From IMG/VR virus record IMGVR_UViG_3300025313_000021, positions 1 through 50,941 of that record: DNA of 50,941 bases; one strand, given 5' to 3'. The stretch comes from a virus. Positions 26,762 to 34,868 of this stretch are shown in pieces (positions within the stretch are counted from its first letter, which is position 1; every line of letters begins with the position of its first letter). Both the position numbers and the translations under genes were made by a program. The notes below the pieces were generated by a model. It saw nothing but the letters and a program-made list of their open reading frames with translations. It ran no database searches and had not been told where the DNA came from.

Positions 26762-27808
26762 TTATACCTCTTCTTCCCCATCATCTAATAATGGGTATGA
26801 ACCTATCCGTTTTAATAGCAATTTAGGAGAAGATCCTATGGTTGAAGGTGATAATTTTATTAATACTAGACTATCACTTTTAAGATCTCCAGCCAGAATA
26901 ATATCTGACATAGGGTTAATTATGTATCTAGTAAATACTCGATACAATTCTCTTGCATTATATTCTGGATTAAATCCTATTTTAATTAGATGTTCTATAA
27001 CTTCATCACTAGGTTCTAGTTTAATCTCTAGTCGTTGAAGTTTTTTATTTAGTTCTTTAAAATACTTGCCTAATATAAGTTTGATCTCCACTTCAGTTAA
27101 TGGTTTAAAATAAAGCATAGCTGTTAGTCTATTAATTAGTTCTGGTCTAAGTAATGCCTTTATTTCTTTATTAACTGATTTCTCTATATCAACTATGCGA
27201 TTATTGTTTCTAAATCCAAGTGTTTGATTGTTGCTATAGTTTTTAGAGCCAATATTGGATGTCATAATTATTATTGATTTAGAGAAGTCTGCTTGGGTGC
27301 CCGAACCATCTGTAAGAACAGCTTCATCTAGTATCTGAAGAAATAAATCAAAGAAAGTAGGGTGTGCTTTTTCTACTTCATCAAAGAGAATTATAGTACC
27401 CTTATCCTTACGTTGTTGCATCATACGTATTAATACTGAACCATTTTCGTGTCCAATATAGCCAGGAGGAGCACCTATTAATCTAGTAGCCATAAATTCT
27501 TGAGCATATTCAGAACAGTCTATTTTAATAAGTCCTTCTTTTCCAAATGCATGTTCCGCTAATACCTTTGCAGTTTGTGACTTGCCTGAACCTGTAGGAC
27601 CAACAAATAAAAAAGCACCTATGGGTTTGTTGGGTTCGTTTAATCCAACTAAATATCTTTTAAAGGTCTGTAGAACAACATCTATTGCATTGTTTTGTCC
27701 AAATATGTGATTATTGACTTGGCTTCTTAGGTCGCCATAGAATTTATTTGCATCATAAATTGTATTTAGGAATGGTAGAGAGTTAGGTGATGGCGCTGAC
27801 ATTGTCAT
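26762..27808 (-). CDS. ClpB/ClpA-like single-AAA+ ATPase (348 aa)
   Basis: From the ATG at 27808: Walker A GPTGSGKS (70-77), pore loop GAPPGYIGH (112-120), Walker B ILFDEVEKA (140-148), sensor 1 IIIMTSNIGS, arginine-finger region LRPELINRL and sensor 2 in NARELYR. These match the D2 module of ClpA/ClpB/ClpC. The N-domain and D1 are absent. The start is set by AAAGGAG five bases before 27808; the frame is open to 27910 but without a ribosome site there. It lies between the terminase block and the portal, so it may remodel head proteins. It has no visible ClpP-binding IGF loop. Confidence 0.85.
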   Translation of the reverse strand: MTMSAPSPNSLPFLNTIYDANKFYGDLRSQVNNHIFGQNNAIDVVLQTFKRYLVGLNEPNKPIGAFLFVGPTGSGKSQTAKVLAEHAFGKEGLIKIDCSEYAQEFMATRLIGAPPGYIGHENGSVLIRMMQQRKDKGTIILFDEVEKAHPTFFDLFLQILDEAVLTDGSGTQADFSKSIIIMTSNIGSKNYSNNQTLGFRNNNRIVDIEKSVNKEIKALLRPELINRLTAMLYFKPLTEVEIKLILGKYFKELNKKLQRLEIKLEPSDEVIEHLIKIGFNPEYNARELYRVFTRYIINPMSDIILAGDLKSDSLVLIKLSPSTIGSSPKLLLKRIGSYPLLDDGEEEV

Positions 27809-27839
27809 AGTAACTCCTTTTAAAGTAGTTTCTAGATAG

Positions 27840-29129
27840 TTAATCCATAAGCCGTGGAAAAGGACTAGACTGAAATACTCTTTTTTGTTCACCAAATAAC
27901 TTATTGCCAAATGAAGATAATATGTCTTTAACTGTATTAGACATGTTGAAATCTTTATTTTTTAAACCCTTAAGTTTAGTATTAATAGAATCTAAAGCTC
28001 CATGCATTAATCTTTTACTATCCTTATCATGCAGGAAATCATAGCGATTGTCAAATAATTGATTTTTAAGAGCAAATAACCTAGCCATATTTATCATTTT
28101 CTCTGTTTGGTATTGATGTACTACTCTGGCTGATGAAGTAATTTGAGAAGCCATCATATTAAAATCTTGGTTAGGTGGAGCTAAATTCAATAAGTCTGTT
28201 AAGAAAGATGCGCCAGGTTTCTTTATCTTATCACCCAAAAAAGATATCCCGAGAGCCATCTTAGGATCTATCTCTAGATTACCTACTGTACCAACTACTC
28301 TTTGAATATTGCTGTCCCCTATTGGTTCACTTGAGCGCTTAATATCATTAGCTAATGTGATTATACCCATAAGTTGACTAATACCTTGTATAAAACTTGA
28401 GATTGACTTAGGACTATCTTTAATTGATTGTAATATAGGAGTAGTCATATTAGCAATCTGTTGTCTTACTACCGCCTTCTTACGAAGGGCTATGTAATTA
28501 GATATTGCTATAGCTAGCTTATCCATACCATCGCGCATTACGTTTACATAGTCGGCTATGCCTGGAGGTAATTGAGTACTATGGTATCTATCTAAATCAT
28601 TTGTATTGCTTAATAGATCGCTTTGTAAAAGAGTAATGATTCCACTTACTGCATTTGCATATACATATAGTTCTATATTTCGTATGCCAAATAGATCTGC
28701 ATATATCTCAGCATCTATATTGCCTGTAATGTCAGAAGCCCCTTTTTGGAAAGTATTTACTATGGTTTGAGATAGTGGTTGTGTTCTAGTAAGATAATAA
28801 TTCTTTAGGTCTTGTATGGTTAGAGAACTAATTCCTTGTAGGTAAGTTAGATCTTCGTCTGTAAGATCTAACTCAGATATATTAATTGAGAAGTGAGCAA
28901 GAGATAATTCTATATCATTCAATTGTTCATCTAAGATTCCAGCCGTGTCCTTAACAGCATCCTTTAGGTAAATAATCTCTTGAACAGTTGGAATAAATAC
29001 AAGAGGTAATTCTGCTGCTTGCTCACGCTCACCTAAAGTTTCACCGTCACGTATAGCTGGTGGTGGATGATATGTAATATCAGGAGCAAAACCTAATAAT
29101 TCCTCATCATTACTCTTAAAGTCATTCAT
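27840..29129 (-). CDS. Helical structural protein of unknown function (429 aa)
   Basis: A Ser/Asn/Leu-rich, mostly helical protein (EIIYLKDAVKDTAGILDEQL, YHSTQLPPGIADYVNVMRDG) without recognised motifs. The start overlaps the terminase stop as TAATG. Its place between large terminase and the AAA+ gene suggests a head or packaging accessory protein. It may be a client of the AAA+ ATPase, which is inference from adjacency. Confidence 0.75.
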   Translation of the reverse strand: MNDFKSNDEELLGFAPDITYHPPPAIRDGETLGEREQAAELPLVFIPTVQEIIYLKDAVKDTAGILDEQLNDIELSLAHFSINISELDLTDEDLTYLQGISSLTIQDLKNYYLTRTQPLSQTIVNTFQKGASDITGNIDAEIYADLFGIRNIELYVYANAVSGIITLLQSDLLSNTNDLDRYHSTQLPPGIADYVNVMRDGMDKLAIAISNYIALRKKAVVRQQIANMTTPILQSIKDSPKSISSFIQGISQLMGIITLANDIKRSSEPIGDSNIQRVVGTVGNLEIDPKMALGISFLGDKIKKPGASFLTDLLNLAPPNQDFNMMASQITSSARVVHQYQTEKMINMARLFALKNQLFDNRYDFLHDKDSKRLMHGALDSINTKLKGLKNKDFNMSNTVKDILSSFGNKLFGEQKRVFQSSPFPRLMD

Positions 29130-30844
29130 TAGCTACCTCGCGTAAAACTTCTACGTCTTATACCTGAACCACCAAATCTAGATACTGTAGGATTAAAGCT
29201 GTCGAATCCCCCTCCTCGCAATCCATACTGATTGGATGGTATAAACCCAGGCGGAGGGGGCTCATAATCTATATTGGTGTTGCGTTTTTGTAATGGTGAG
29301 GTTTTGTTTTCAGGTACGCGCTTTAAGATATTGCTAATAGGCTGCATCTCAGCATAAGATTCTACCTTGCCCATATTTAAAAAGTGTTCGGTAATACCAT
29401 ATACTGCTAACATAAGAGCGTCTATGGCATGTTCGTTCTTAGAAGAGAAAATGGGTTGTCCATTTTGGCTCATACGCTTAACTCGATATTCGTTTAACTC
29501 TAGGGTCATGAAGTGATCATGAGGACTTAGTATAAGTACTTCGTCATCAAACATCTGAGTTAATCTATTTACCATTAGTGGTTTGATTGGCGTTGATGAT
29601 CTTACCCTAGTATGCGGATCTAGAATATCTACTGACTGTCCAAAATGTACACCAATTACTTTATCGTGAAGTTTGGTTTCTGGATTCTCCAAACCAACTA
29701 CTTTTAAGTTTTCTATCTGACCTTCTCCATAACCACGATCACAATAGATATAATCTGGTTGATAGAAATCATTAAGCATAACTATTTTCTTAGTAGCGTT
29801 ATGTAGGGTATATTCTCCTATTGGTATTTCATGTCTTGCTATTACGCGCATATAATAGTCTTTATCATCATATCTTTCAAACTGCACAACAACTATCTGA
29901 GTAGCAGCATGATACTTATCCCAATCTACTCCTATTACGATAGGATGTTCTTTGCTATAAAGCTTAGACATAAGATACCCATAATTAGGATGAGATTTGG
30001 GAGAATGAGTATACCATGGTGTATCGCGATTTTTAGCAGTATCTATTTTTTCTTTCTTAAATACCGCAAATGATTCAGAACCAAAATCAGCTAGTTGTTC
30101 ATGTTCATACCTAACTGGCCCAATGAGCATACGTATCTGCCTATCACGTTCTTCATTCCAATCTGGTATTGCTTCCCAGCAATTATAGTGAAATGATTTG
30201 AAGCCTCTGGGTTCTGGATCAACACATGTCTCGTAGTATATACCTCTTTTACCTGATGGAGTAGATGTCATTATAAACCTAATGTCATCTGATTGACCCA
30301 AGATAGCTAAAGCTGATGTCATGTCATCATCCGTACAATAGTCTGCTTCTTCTACCCATATTAAATCACCCCACTTACCACGAATACCCATGGCTGCCAT
30401 TCCCGACTTGGTACCTGCTGTTAAGAATTGTATAACAGCACCGTTTTTAAAACGCAAAAATGCAGGTGCTTTAGCGGGCTTCTCTATACTCTCTTGAAAA
30501 TCTTTAGAGGTATTTATGAGTGTTAGCATATTCTGATAAATATCATTAAGATGGGTTTCTAGTGGAGCCATCACAATAACTTTGTATCGTTGCTTGCGGG
30601 TAGGATCTATGACCTTACCATTAGTAAAACATAACCATAAAACCATCATACATACTAATTCGGTTTTACCACCACGACGTGCTACGCGTAACGCAAAACG
30701 TTTAGCATTTGTTGCAACAACTGTTTGTTGCCAATCACGAAGAGTTTTATCGAAAAATTCTTTTGCGAAGAGAGGAAAGGTCTTAAGAACTTCTATATAC
30801 CTACTGCGTTGTTCTGGAGTAAAACGAGTTATATCTATACCCAT
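29129..30844 (-). CDS. Terminase large subunit (571 aa)
   Basis: The ATPase domain has an Arg-rich Walker A variant (RVARRGGKTEL, ~53-63), Walker B with catalytic Glu (DLIWVEEAD, ~169-177) and coupling motif III (FIMTSTPSG). The nuclease domain has the first acidic strand (VIGVDWDKY), YCDRGYGEG and a final HAIDALMLAVYG, giving the three-metal-ligand pattern of RNase H-fold terminases. It packages DNA through the portal. A Pro/Gly/Arg-rich tail of ~60 residues follows. There is no strong ribosome site upstream, so it may be coupled to the previous gene. Confidence 0.93.
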   Translation of the reverse strand: MGIDITRFTPEQRSRYIEVLKTFPLFAKEFFDKTLRDWQQTVVATNAKRFALRVARRGGKTELVCMMVLWLCFTNGKVIDPTRKQRYKVIVMAPLETHLNDIYQNMLTLINTSKDFQESIEKPAKAPAFLRFKNGAVIQFLTAGTKSGMAAMGIRGKWGDLIWVEEADYCTDDDMTSALAILGQSDDIRFIMTSTPSGKRGIYYETCVDPEPRGFKSFHYNCWEAIPDWNEERDRQIRMLIGPVRYEHEQLADFGSESFAVFKKEKIDTAKNRDTPWYTHSPKSHPNYGYLMSKLYSKEHPIVIGVDWDKYHAATQIVVVQFERYDDKDYYMRVIARHEIPIGEYTLHNATKKIVMLNDFYQPDYIYCDRGYGEGQIENLKVVGLENPETKLHDKVIGVHFGQSVDILDPHTRVRSSTPIKPLMVNRLTQMFDDEVLILSPHDHFMTLELNEYRVKRMSQNGQPIFSSKNEHAIDALMLAVYGITEHFLNMGKVESYAEMQPISNILKRVPENKTSPLQKRNTNIDYEPPPPGFIPSNQYGLRGGGFDSFNPTVSRFGGSGIRRRSFTRGS

Positions 30845-30849
30845 ATAAA

Positions 30850-31323
30850 TTAATAAGATGCTCCATAAAAAGAATTATAACCAGCACCACCAATAGAACC
30901 TGCTCCTGAATATCTTGCTGACATAAGGGCGGCTTCTTGGCCGATAATATTACGAGCATTTAGCTTAGATTGATTTATAGCTGTAAGAGCTCTTGCTCTA
31001 TTAGTAGCCAAATAGGCATTATCTAATACATCTCTAGGTCCAAAGGTTTGGGCACCAAACATCATAGTGCCTGCAGCTTGTCGCCTGTTGGCTTCCATAG
31101 CTGTGCCTGCAGCTGATAAGAAAGGAGCGGCGTGAATTGCTGTCATAGCGGCTGGGTAAAGATACCATAAGGCTTGGGAACCTATTGTTTTAAGAGCTGC
31201 TGTAACGGGTTTATCACGCTCTCCCAAGTGAGAGCGATACTCCATAACCCCACCAATACCAACAGCAGTTGCTGGCAACCATTTAGCTTTAAAATGCTTT
31301 GCTATACTTGAAATTAAAGACAT
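30850..31323 (-). CDS. Ala-rich membrane-associated virion protein (157 aa)
   Basis: Hydrophobic helices at ~15-27 and ~48-75 (ALWYLYPAAMTAIHAAPFLS) are followed by an Ala/Gly/Ser-rich end (YSGAGSIGGAGYNSFYG). It is the third of three consecutive short Gly/Ala-rich genes with a similar look. A virion-internal, membrane-inserting role is possible. TAGAGGATTC lies upstream of the ATG. Confidence 0.7.
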   Translation of the reverse strand: MSLISSIAKHFKAKWLPATAVGIGGVMEYRSHLGERDKPVTAALKTIGSQALWYLYPAAMTAIHAAPFLSAAGTAMEANRRQAAGTMMFGAQTFGPRDVLDNAYLATNRARALTAINQSKLNARNIIGQEAALMSARYSGAGSIGGAGYNSFYGASY

Positions 31324-31347
31324 AGATCGAATCCTCTAAATAACCTT

Positions 31348-31740
31348 CTAAAGAAACATATAAGCAGCCGCCATTGGAGATATATTAACATCTGGTGTTT
31401 TATTTAAACCAAAAACAAGATCTCCTTGAGCACTTGCTTGGAAACGTTGCATAGGAGAATGTCCTCGCACCTCGGCGTACTGTTTAGGATCCACACTAGG
31501 ATAGTTCATAGCACCAAAAGCAAAAGCTCCTGCTGCTATTCCAAAACCAATAGGTGCTTGATACTTATGGGCAAATTTACCTAAGCTCCAAGCTCCTTGA
31601 GCTAAACCCATACCTGTTTGTAGGGTTCCCCTGTTAAACACAGCTCCTGTTACACCCCTAGTAATACCCCATCCTGTACGAGCCCCAAACTTAGTAGTGC
31701 TCCATACACCTTTTAATAATGAACCCAATAAACTTGGCAT
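31348..31740 (-). CDS. Gly/Ala-rich small membrane protein (130 aa)
   Basis: Two glycine-containing hydrophobic stretches (TGMGLAQGAWSLGKFA; APIGFGIAAGAFAFGAM) are typical of packed helices. The N-terminus MPSLLGSLLKGVWSTTKFG resembles the start of the next upstream gene (MPNFVGSIWNNMTRY), so the two may be distant paralogues. The function is unknown. Only a weak AGGG lies upstream of the ATG. Confidence 0.65.
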   Translation of the reverse strand: MPSLLGSLLKGVWSTTKFGARTGWGITRGVTGAVFNRGTLQTGMGLAQGAWSLGKFAHKYQAPIGFGIAAGAFAFGAMNYPSVDPKQYAEVRGHSPMQRFQASAQGDLVFGLNKTPDVNISPMAAAYMFL

Positions 31741-31754
31741 TTGTTATTTTAGCC

Positions 31755-32171
31755 CTATAATCCTATTGGTCCTCTTGACCTACCTCTTTGAAAGTTCTCT
31801 GCGGGACCACCAAAAGCTACTCCACCTAAGTCTCCTAAGGTACCTACGGTAGCACCTAATCCTCGAGCAATAAGATTAGTTCCCATCCAACCTCCACCTA
31901 AGCCCATACCTACACCTGCTACTTTGCCAGCAGTAGACATCCCACCCCATGCTTCAGCTATACCACCACCAAAACCACTCATTGAACCACCAACTCTACC
32001 TAAAAAAGATGGACTTGCAAGATTACCCATAAGACTAGGCGAACCAGCCCAACCACTTCTCATACCACCAAATCCTGCACCAAACATCCCTGCTCCTTGT
32101 TTGATAGCAGCATAAGCTGAAGGGGCATATCTCGTCATATTATTCCATATACTACCAACAAAATTAGGCAT
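31755..32171 (-). CDS. Glycine-rich small membrane protein (138 aa)
   Basis: About a quarter of the residues are glycine, in helix-like repeats (GAGMFGAGFGGMRSGW; GVGMGLGGGWMGTN). Such glycine-zipper composition is found in channel-forming or membrane-penetrating virion proteins. It is placed between the small-terminase candidate and the large terminase, with AAAGGATG upstream. The role is unproven. Confidence 0.65.
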   Translation of the reverse strand: MPNFVGSIWNNMTRYAPSAYAAIKQGAGMFGAGFGGMRSGWAGSPSLMGNLASPSFLGRVGGSMSGFGGGIAEAWGGMSTAGKVAGVGMGLGGGWMGTNLIARGLGATVGTLGDLGGVAFGGPAENFQRGRSRGPIGL

Positions 32172-32173
32172 GC

Positions 32174-32842
32174 CTAATCATCCTTTCGAATATCAGTAAC
32201 TTCAGCATCAAGGGTAAGCAACCGATCAGCTACCTCAGCACCTGTATTACCTGATAGTTGCTTCTTATCAGCTCTCGTAGCTTGTAATAGCCTAAGGATT
32301 TCATGTCTACGGCGCATATGCTTATCGCGAATATCTAGTGATGCATTAACTTCTTTCTTAGTGTAAACCTCACTGTTCTTCGTAGCTAGAACAGGAACAT
32401 CCACTACTTCATATTCAAGAGATAATCTCTTCTCGCATCGCTCGATCATAACCTCTATAGCTACTAACTCCTTCACTAACGTGAAGTCGGCAAAGTGGTC
32501 GTCCTTATTTGGATCTATACCAAACTCACGGAGATACCTATCTGTATTGGTCATAACCAATGCTATCTCAGGCACACACCTGTCACCTATGTGTGCCTCT
32601 TGTGCCTGCCACGCACCACATATAAGAGCAAAAGGACATTGCTCGCCATTACATAACATGGGTACATTAGCAAACATACCATGAGTACTACGTCGTTGTT
32701 GAAGTTCTACTGTTATAGCATCAACCTTACGTTGATCTAAATTCCACTCTCGAGGAAATTTCCATCCAGGAGGAGGAGCTGGAAGCTCCCTATTATTCTT
32801 AACTAATGATTCTATATTTGGCTTACGATAATTTCTTCGCAT
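32174..32842 (-). CDS. Small terminase candidate with Cys cluster (222 aa)
   Basis: Residues ~60-90 carry C-x4-C-x4-C (LCNGEQCPFALIC) and a fourth Cys in GDRCVPEIALV, a zinc- or iron-sulfur-type cluster. A helical body follows (VKELVAIEVMIERCEKRLSL). The pattern and the position as first gene of the packaging cluster suggest a small terminase or a packaging regulator. I chose ATG 32842 because ACGGAG lies 8 bases upstream; ATG 32878 has no such site. Confidence 0.7.
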   Translation of the reverse strand: MRRNYRKPNIESLVKNNRELPAPPPGWKFPREWNLDQRKVDAITVELQQRRSTHGMFANVPMLCNGEQCPFALICGAWQAQEAHIGDRCVPEIALVMTNTDRYLREFGIDPNKDDHFADFTLVKELVAIEVMIERCEKRLSLEYEVVDVPVLATKNSEVYTKKEVNASLDIRDKHMRRRHEILRLLQATRADKKQLSGNTGAEVADRLLTLDAEVTDIRKDD

Positions 32843-33104
32843 TACAATATCTCCGTTTAATTGATGCATTAGATCCATAGGTTATTAGGTGCTAACTAAT
32901 TATATACTGTATATGGTTTTTCCGCAACCTTAATGGATTGCTTATTACTGACAGAGATCTCTGTATGTAATATTACATACAGTAATATCTTATAAGAGAA
33001 CTACTTTTAGTAGTTCTCTGTATTATAATATTACTGACAGTGATGTTATATATATTATATAAAAGAATTAATATATAACATATATTGATCTTTTTGTCAA
33101 GTGA
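32843..33104 (-). promoter_or_regulatory. Late-operon leader: palindromes, hairpin and direct repeats
   Basis: This gene-free stretch heads the late operon. It holds a perfect 22-bp palindrome at 32961-32982 (CTGTATGTAAT and complement), a 10-bp stem with 5-nt loop at 32995-33019, and two copies of ATTACTGACAG(A/T)GAT at 32944-32958 and 33030-33044. All lie downstream of the promoter at 33072-33100, so they are in the 5' leader RNA or act as operators. Candidate sites for a late activator/repressor or antitermination. Confidence 0.5.
33072..33100 (-). promoter_or_regulatory. Consensus-like housekeeping promoter for the late region
   Basis: Read on the minus strand: TTGACA at 33100-33095, exactly 17 bases, then TATATA at 33077-33072. 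The -35 box is perfect and the -10 differs from consensus by one base. It lies just upstream of the packaging/structural block and points into it. No other candidate in the region is as close to consensus, so the host sigma factor may transcribe late genes directly. Confidence 0.65.
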
Positions 33105-33234
33105 TCAGGAATGCCATAAATCCATGGGTGAGGTATTAACTTGAGGAATATGTTCTTCCCGCTTACGCTTATTACCCTTACCAGCTTTATCCATGGCTAC
33201 CGCTTGAACTTTGCTTTTACCTGATCTAATTAAC
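33105..33234 (-). pseudogene. Out-of-frame C-terminal tail of the 33235-33501 gene
   Basis: Downstream of the stop at 33235 another frame is open and clearly coding-like (IRSGKSKVQAVAMDK, then HIPQVNTSPMDLWHS) to a TGA at 33105, but has no start except an internal ATG without a ribosome site. A 10-bp tandem duplication (TAACTCAGCT, TAACTCAGTA at 33231-33250 on the plus strand) sits exactly at the frame junction. Removing one copy joins the two frames into a ~128-residue protein. Confidence 0.55.
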
Positions 33235-33501
33235 TCAGCTTAACTCAGTAATGTTATCTGCAATAGTTTGTTTGCTAGATCCTTTCTTAAGGGGTATAGA
33301 TCTAATACCTCTTTCTGCTTTCCATTTTCCGATCATCGAATCGTCTAGGATGTGGTCTCCTGTATATGCCTCAGGAAACAGCTCTAATTGGTCATATAGC
33401 GCAGAAGTTACTCCAAGTTGGTCTAAGATACCTGTCACCTCTAACTCATGTGTTTTAGGCCCATCTGAGATGATAATACATACATAGGTTATACTATCCA
33501 A
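33235..33501 (-). CDS. Small unknown protein, probably truncated by a frameshift (88 aa)
   Basis: The protein (VCIIISDGPKTHELEVTGIL, then WKAERGIRSIPLKKGSSKQT) has no recognised family; the end looks like a basic, DNA-binding-style tail. It starts at TTG 33501, overlapping the previous gene by 13 nt, which suggests coupling. A 10-bp duplication near its stop appears to have cut off ~41 residues. Confidence 0.6.
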   Translation of the reverse strand: MDSITYVCIIISDGPKTHELEVTGILDQLGVTSALYDQLELFPEAYTGDHILDDSMIGKWKAERGIRSIPLKKGSSKQTIADNITELS

Positions 33502-33728
33502 GAACTATTTGTCCATCGATCTAGAATAGTCATCGTACCTGGTTGAAATTTCTCAGCGTAAGCTACAGCATCATTACTGGTATCAAAGATGTGCCTAATA
33601 GGATTATTTATGCTACCTACTTCAAATCTACCTTCGGTAATAAATACCTTATCCACCGCCGTTAGGAACGGCGATACCTTATTAGGTAAATCATTATATT
33701 TATTACTTCTAATGTTTGGTACTATCAT
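33489..33728 (-). CDS. Small unknown protein (79 aa)
   Basis: It starts MIVPNIRSNKYNDLPNKV and contains FDTSNDAVAYAEKFQPG, a helix with an aromatic end. The ATG at 33728 is chosen because AAGGGAG lies 8 bases upstream; a longer start at 33749 lacks a site. It overlaps both neighbours and is the middle gene of a three-gene operon. The function is unknown. Confidence 0.65.
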   Translation of the reverse strand: MIVPNIRSNKYNDLPNKVSPFLTAVDKVFITEGRFEVGSINNPIRHIFDTSNDAVAYAEKFQPGTMTILDRWTNSSWIV

Positions 33729-33999
33729 CAGGTGTACTCCCTTGGACATCAGTTGTTATATCTCCCCACCCTAACTTGTTAGGGTAATATACCTTTTGGA
33801 TCGAAGCCAGTATTTGATCACCACTTAAGTTACGGGGGAAGGCAATACCTTCCCTGTTGTATATTGGGGGATACTCTATCTTAGCTAATCTAATGTTTCC
33901 TCTGCACATCCATATCTCTTTTGTTAATTCGGGGAAACCATCGTCAATAGATTCATTGAGAATAAGTTGTCCGTTATAACAACACCATCTTTCAAGCAA
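33709..33999 (-). CDS. Small unknown protein, first gene of minus operon (96 aa)
   Basis: It carries CCYNGQLILNESIDDGFPEL and IASIQKVYYPNKLGWGD-like segments; no family is recognised. The only usable start in frame is TTG at 33999, with no strong ribosome site, so the true N-terminus is uncertain. It overlaps the next gene by 20 nt. Confidence 0.55.
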   Translation of the reverse strand: MLERWCCYNGQLILNESIDDGFPELTKEIWMCRGNIRLAKIEYPPIYNREGIAFPRNLSGDQILASIQKVYYPNKLGWGDITTDVQGSTPDDSTKH

Positions 34000-34329
34000 G
34001 GTTACTATTTCTTGGAATATTCATGATATATACCTCTTGTTAGATATAAAAGCTGTTAAAGCCCTGGCGAAAGCTAAATAAGAGAAGGTTCCACTAAAAA
34101 TTTTAGAAGGCTTCTTAAAGCTAGGGGTAATTACCCCTAGCTTCCAGTACCCACCCCTTCCCCTACGATGTGTTCTAGGCTCATTTATTTGCTTGTGGTG
34201 CGAGCAGGTAACCCCGTTAGGGTGAGTGTATGTGTGTGTGGGTGGTAATGCAGATAATATCACAGGGGATTTATCGTTTGGTGCCCCACCCCCCCCTGTG
34301 AACTATGTGGCTGAAAGGAGGTGAAATAT
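34000..34329. promoter_or_regulatory. Divergent intergenic region with perfect 24-bp palindrome
   Basis: No convincing gene. It separates the minus operon (33.1-34.0 kb) from the plus accessory operon (from 34.3 kb). A perfect 24-bp palindrome (AGCTAGGGGTAA and complement) lies at 34119-34142. A GT-rich run at 34227-34245 and a C-rich run near 34282-34294 follow. It should hold promoters for both directions, but no consensus -35/-10 pair stood out. Confidence 0.5.
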
Positions 34330-34404
34330 ATGATATTTGAACTTTGGATTTGTGTCGCCTATTGTTGGGCGATACTGAACGCTGAGTTCGCAACCATAGA
34401 GTAA
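34330..34404 (+). CDS. 24-residue hydrophobic micro-protein
   Basis: AAAGGAGGTGAAATAT precedes the ATG, one of the best ribosome sites in the window. The product (MIFELWICVAYCWAILNAEF, then four residues) is a single hydrophobic helix. Its stop codon lies inside a hairpin (AACCATAGA / TCTATGGTT, 34392-34412), and the same frame reopens with an ATG four bases after the TAA. Confidence 0.55.
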   Translation: MIFELWICVAYCWAILNAEFATIE

Positions 34405-34407
34405 TCT

Positions 34408-34512
34408 ATGGTTGCGGGCTTAACCCCAACCACGGGGTGTAGGTGGGAGGTGGCTTGCGACACCGATGATGAGGTCTATGTAAGACCTGACCGTGAGGCA
34501 GGCTGTAGATGA
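34408..34512 (+). CDS. 34-residue micro-protein in the same frame as its neighbour
   Basis: An ATG four bases after the preceding TAA, in the same frame, opens a 34-codon frame (MVAGLTPTTGCRWEVACDTD, then VYVRPDREAGCR). There is no ribosome site of its own, so it would need re-initiation or TAA readthrough. It contains small hairpins (ACCCC/GGGGT; AGGTCT/AGACCT). It could be chance. Confidence 0.3.
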   Translation: MVAGLTPTTGCRWEVACDTDDEVYVRPDREAGCR

Positions 34513-34524
34513 AAGGAGTATAAT

Positions 34525-34761
34525 ATGAGTATTTGTAAAGGTAGAGAGCTTTACGACGCCATCATGGAATGGTGTCAGAACCCGCCCGCGGGGTTCACTG
34601 GATGGGTAGGCTATGCCTACCCGTCCAGCTGCGCAGCGTGCGCAGCTGAAAAGATTGAATGCACGAGTTTTTACATTCACAGTAACCTCGGCCAGTGCGT
34701 TAATGTTGTAATAAAGGGGAAGGAGGATCTCGGCGCATTCTACGCCGAGGTCTCTGAGTAA
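34525..34761 (+). CDS. Small Cys-rich protein encoded by hairpin-packed DNA (78 aa)
   Basis: AAAGGAG precedes the ATG. The protein (ICKGRELYDAIMEWCQNPPA, then YPSSCAACAAEKIECTSFYI) has six cysteines and a helix-strand pattern; the family is unknown. Its DNA holds at least four hairpins, including a 12-bp stem with one G-T pair at 34600-34626, a 10-bp stem at 34626-34648 and a 10-bp stem at 34726-34752. Followed by a classical terminator, so it may form its own transcript unit. Confidence 0.7.
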   Translation: MSICKGRELYDAIMEWCQNPPAGFTGWVGYAYPSSCAACAAEKIECTSFYIHSNLGQCVNVVIKGKEDLGAFYAEVSE

Positions 34762-34771
34762 AGTAAGTTGG

Positions 34772-34811
34772 GGGGAAGGGAGAGCTTACAAGCTCTCCCT
34801 TCCCCTTTTTT
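34772..34811 (+). terminator. Rho-independent terminator
   Basis: A 16-bp stem (GGGGAAGGGAGAGCTT and complement, tight loop) is followed by six T. This is the strongest terminator-like signal in the accessory region. It ends the transcript of the 78-residue gene. Confidence 0.85.
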
Positions 34812-34868
34812 GCACCCACCAAGTGGGTGACATTACGCCGCTTAACAGCGGCAGAAAGTAGGTATTAT

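Noticed and set aside
34021-34263. Minus-strand 80-codon frame in the divergent region
   Set aside because: Pro/Thr/His-rich composition, no ribosome site, crosses a perfect 24-bp palindrome and a GT repeat; it looks like chance.
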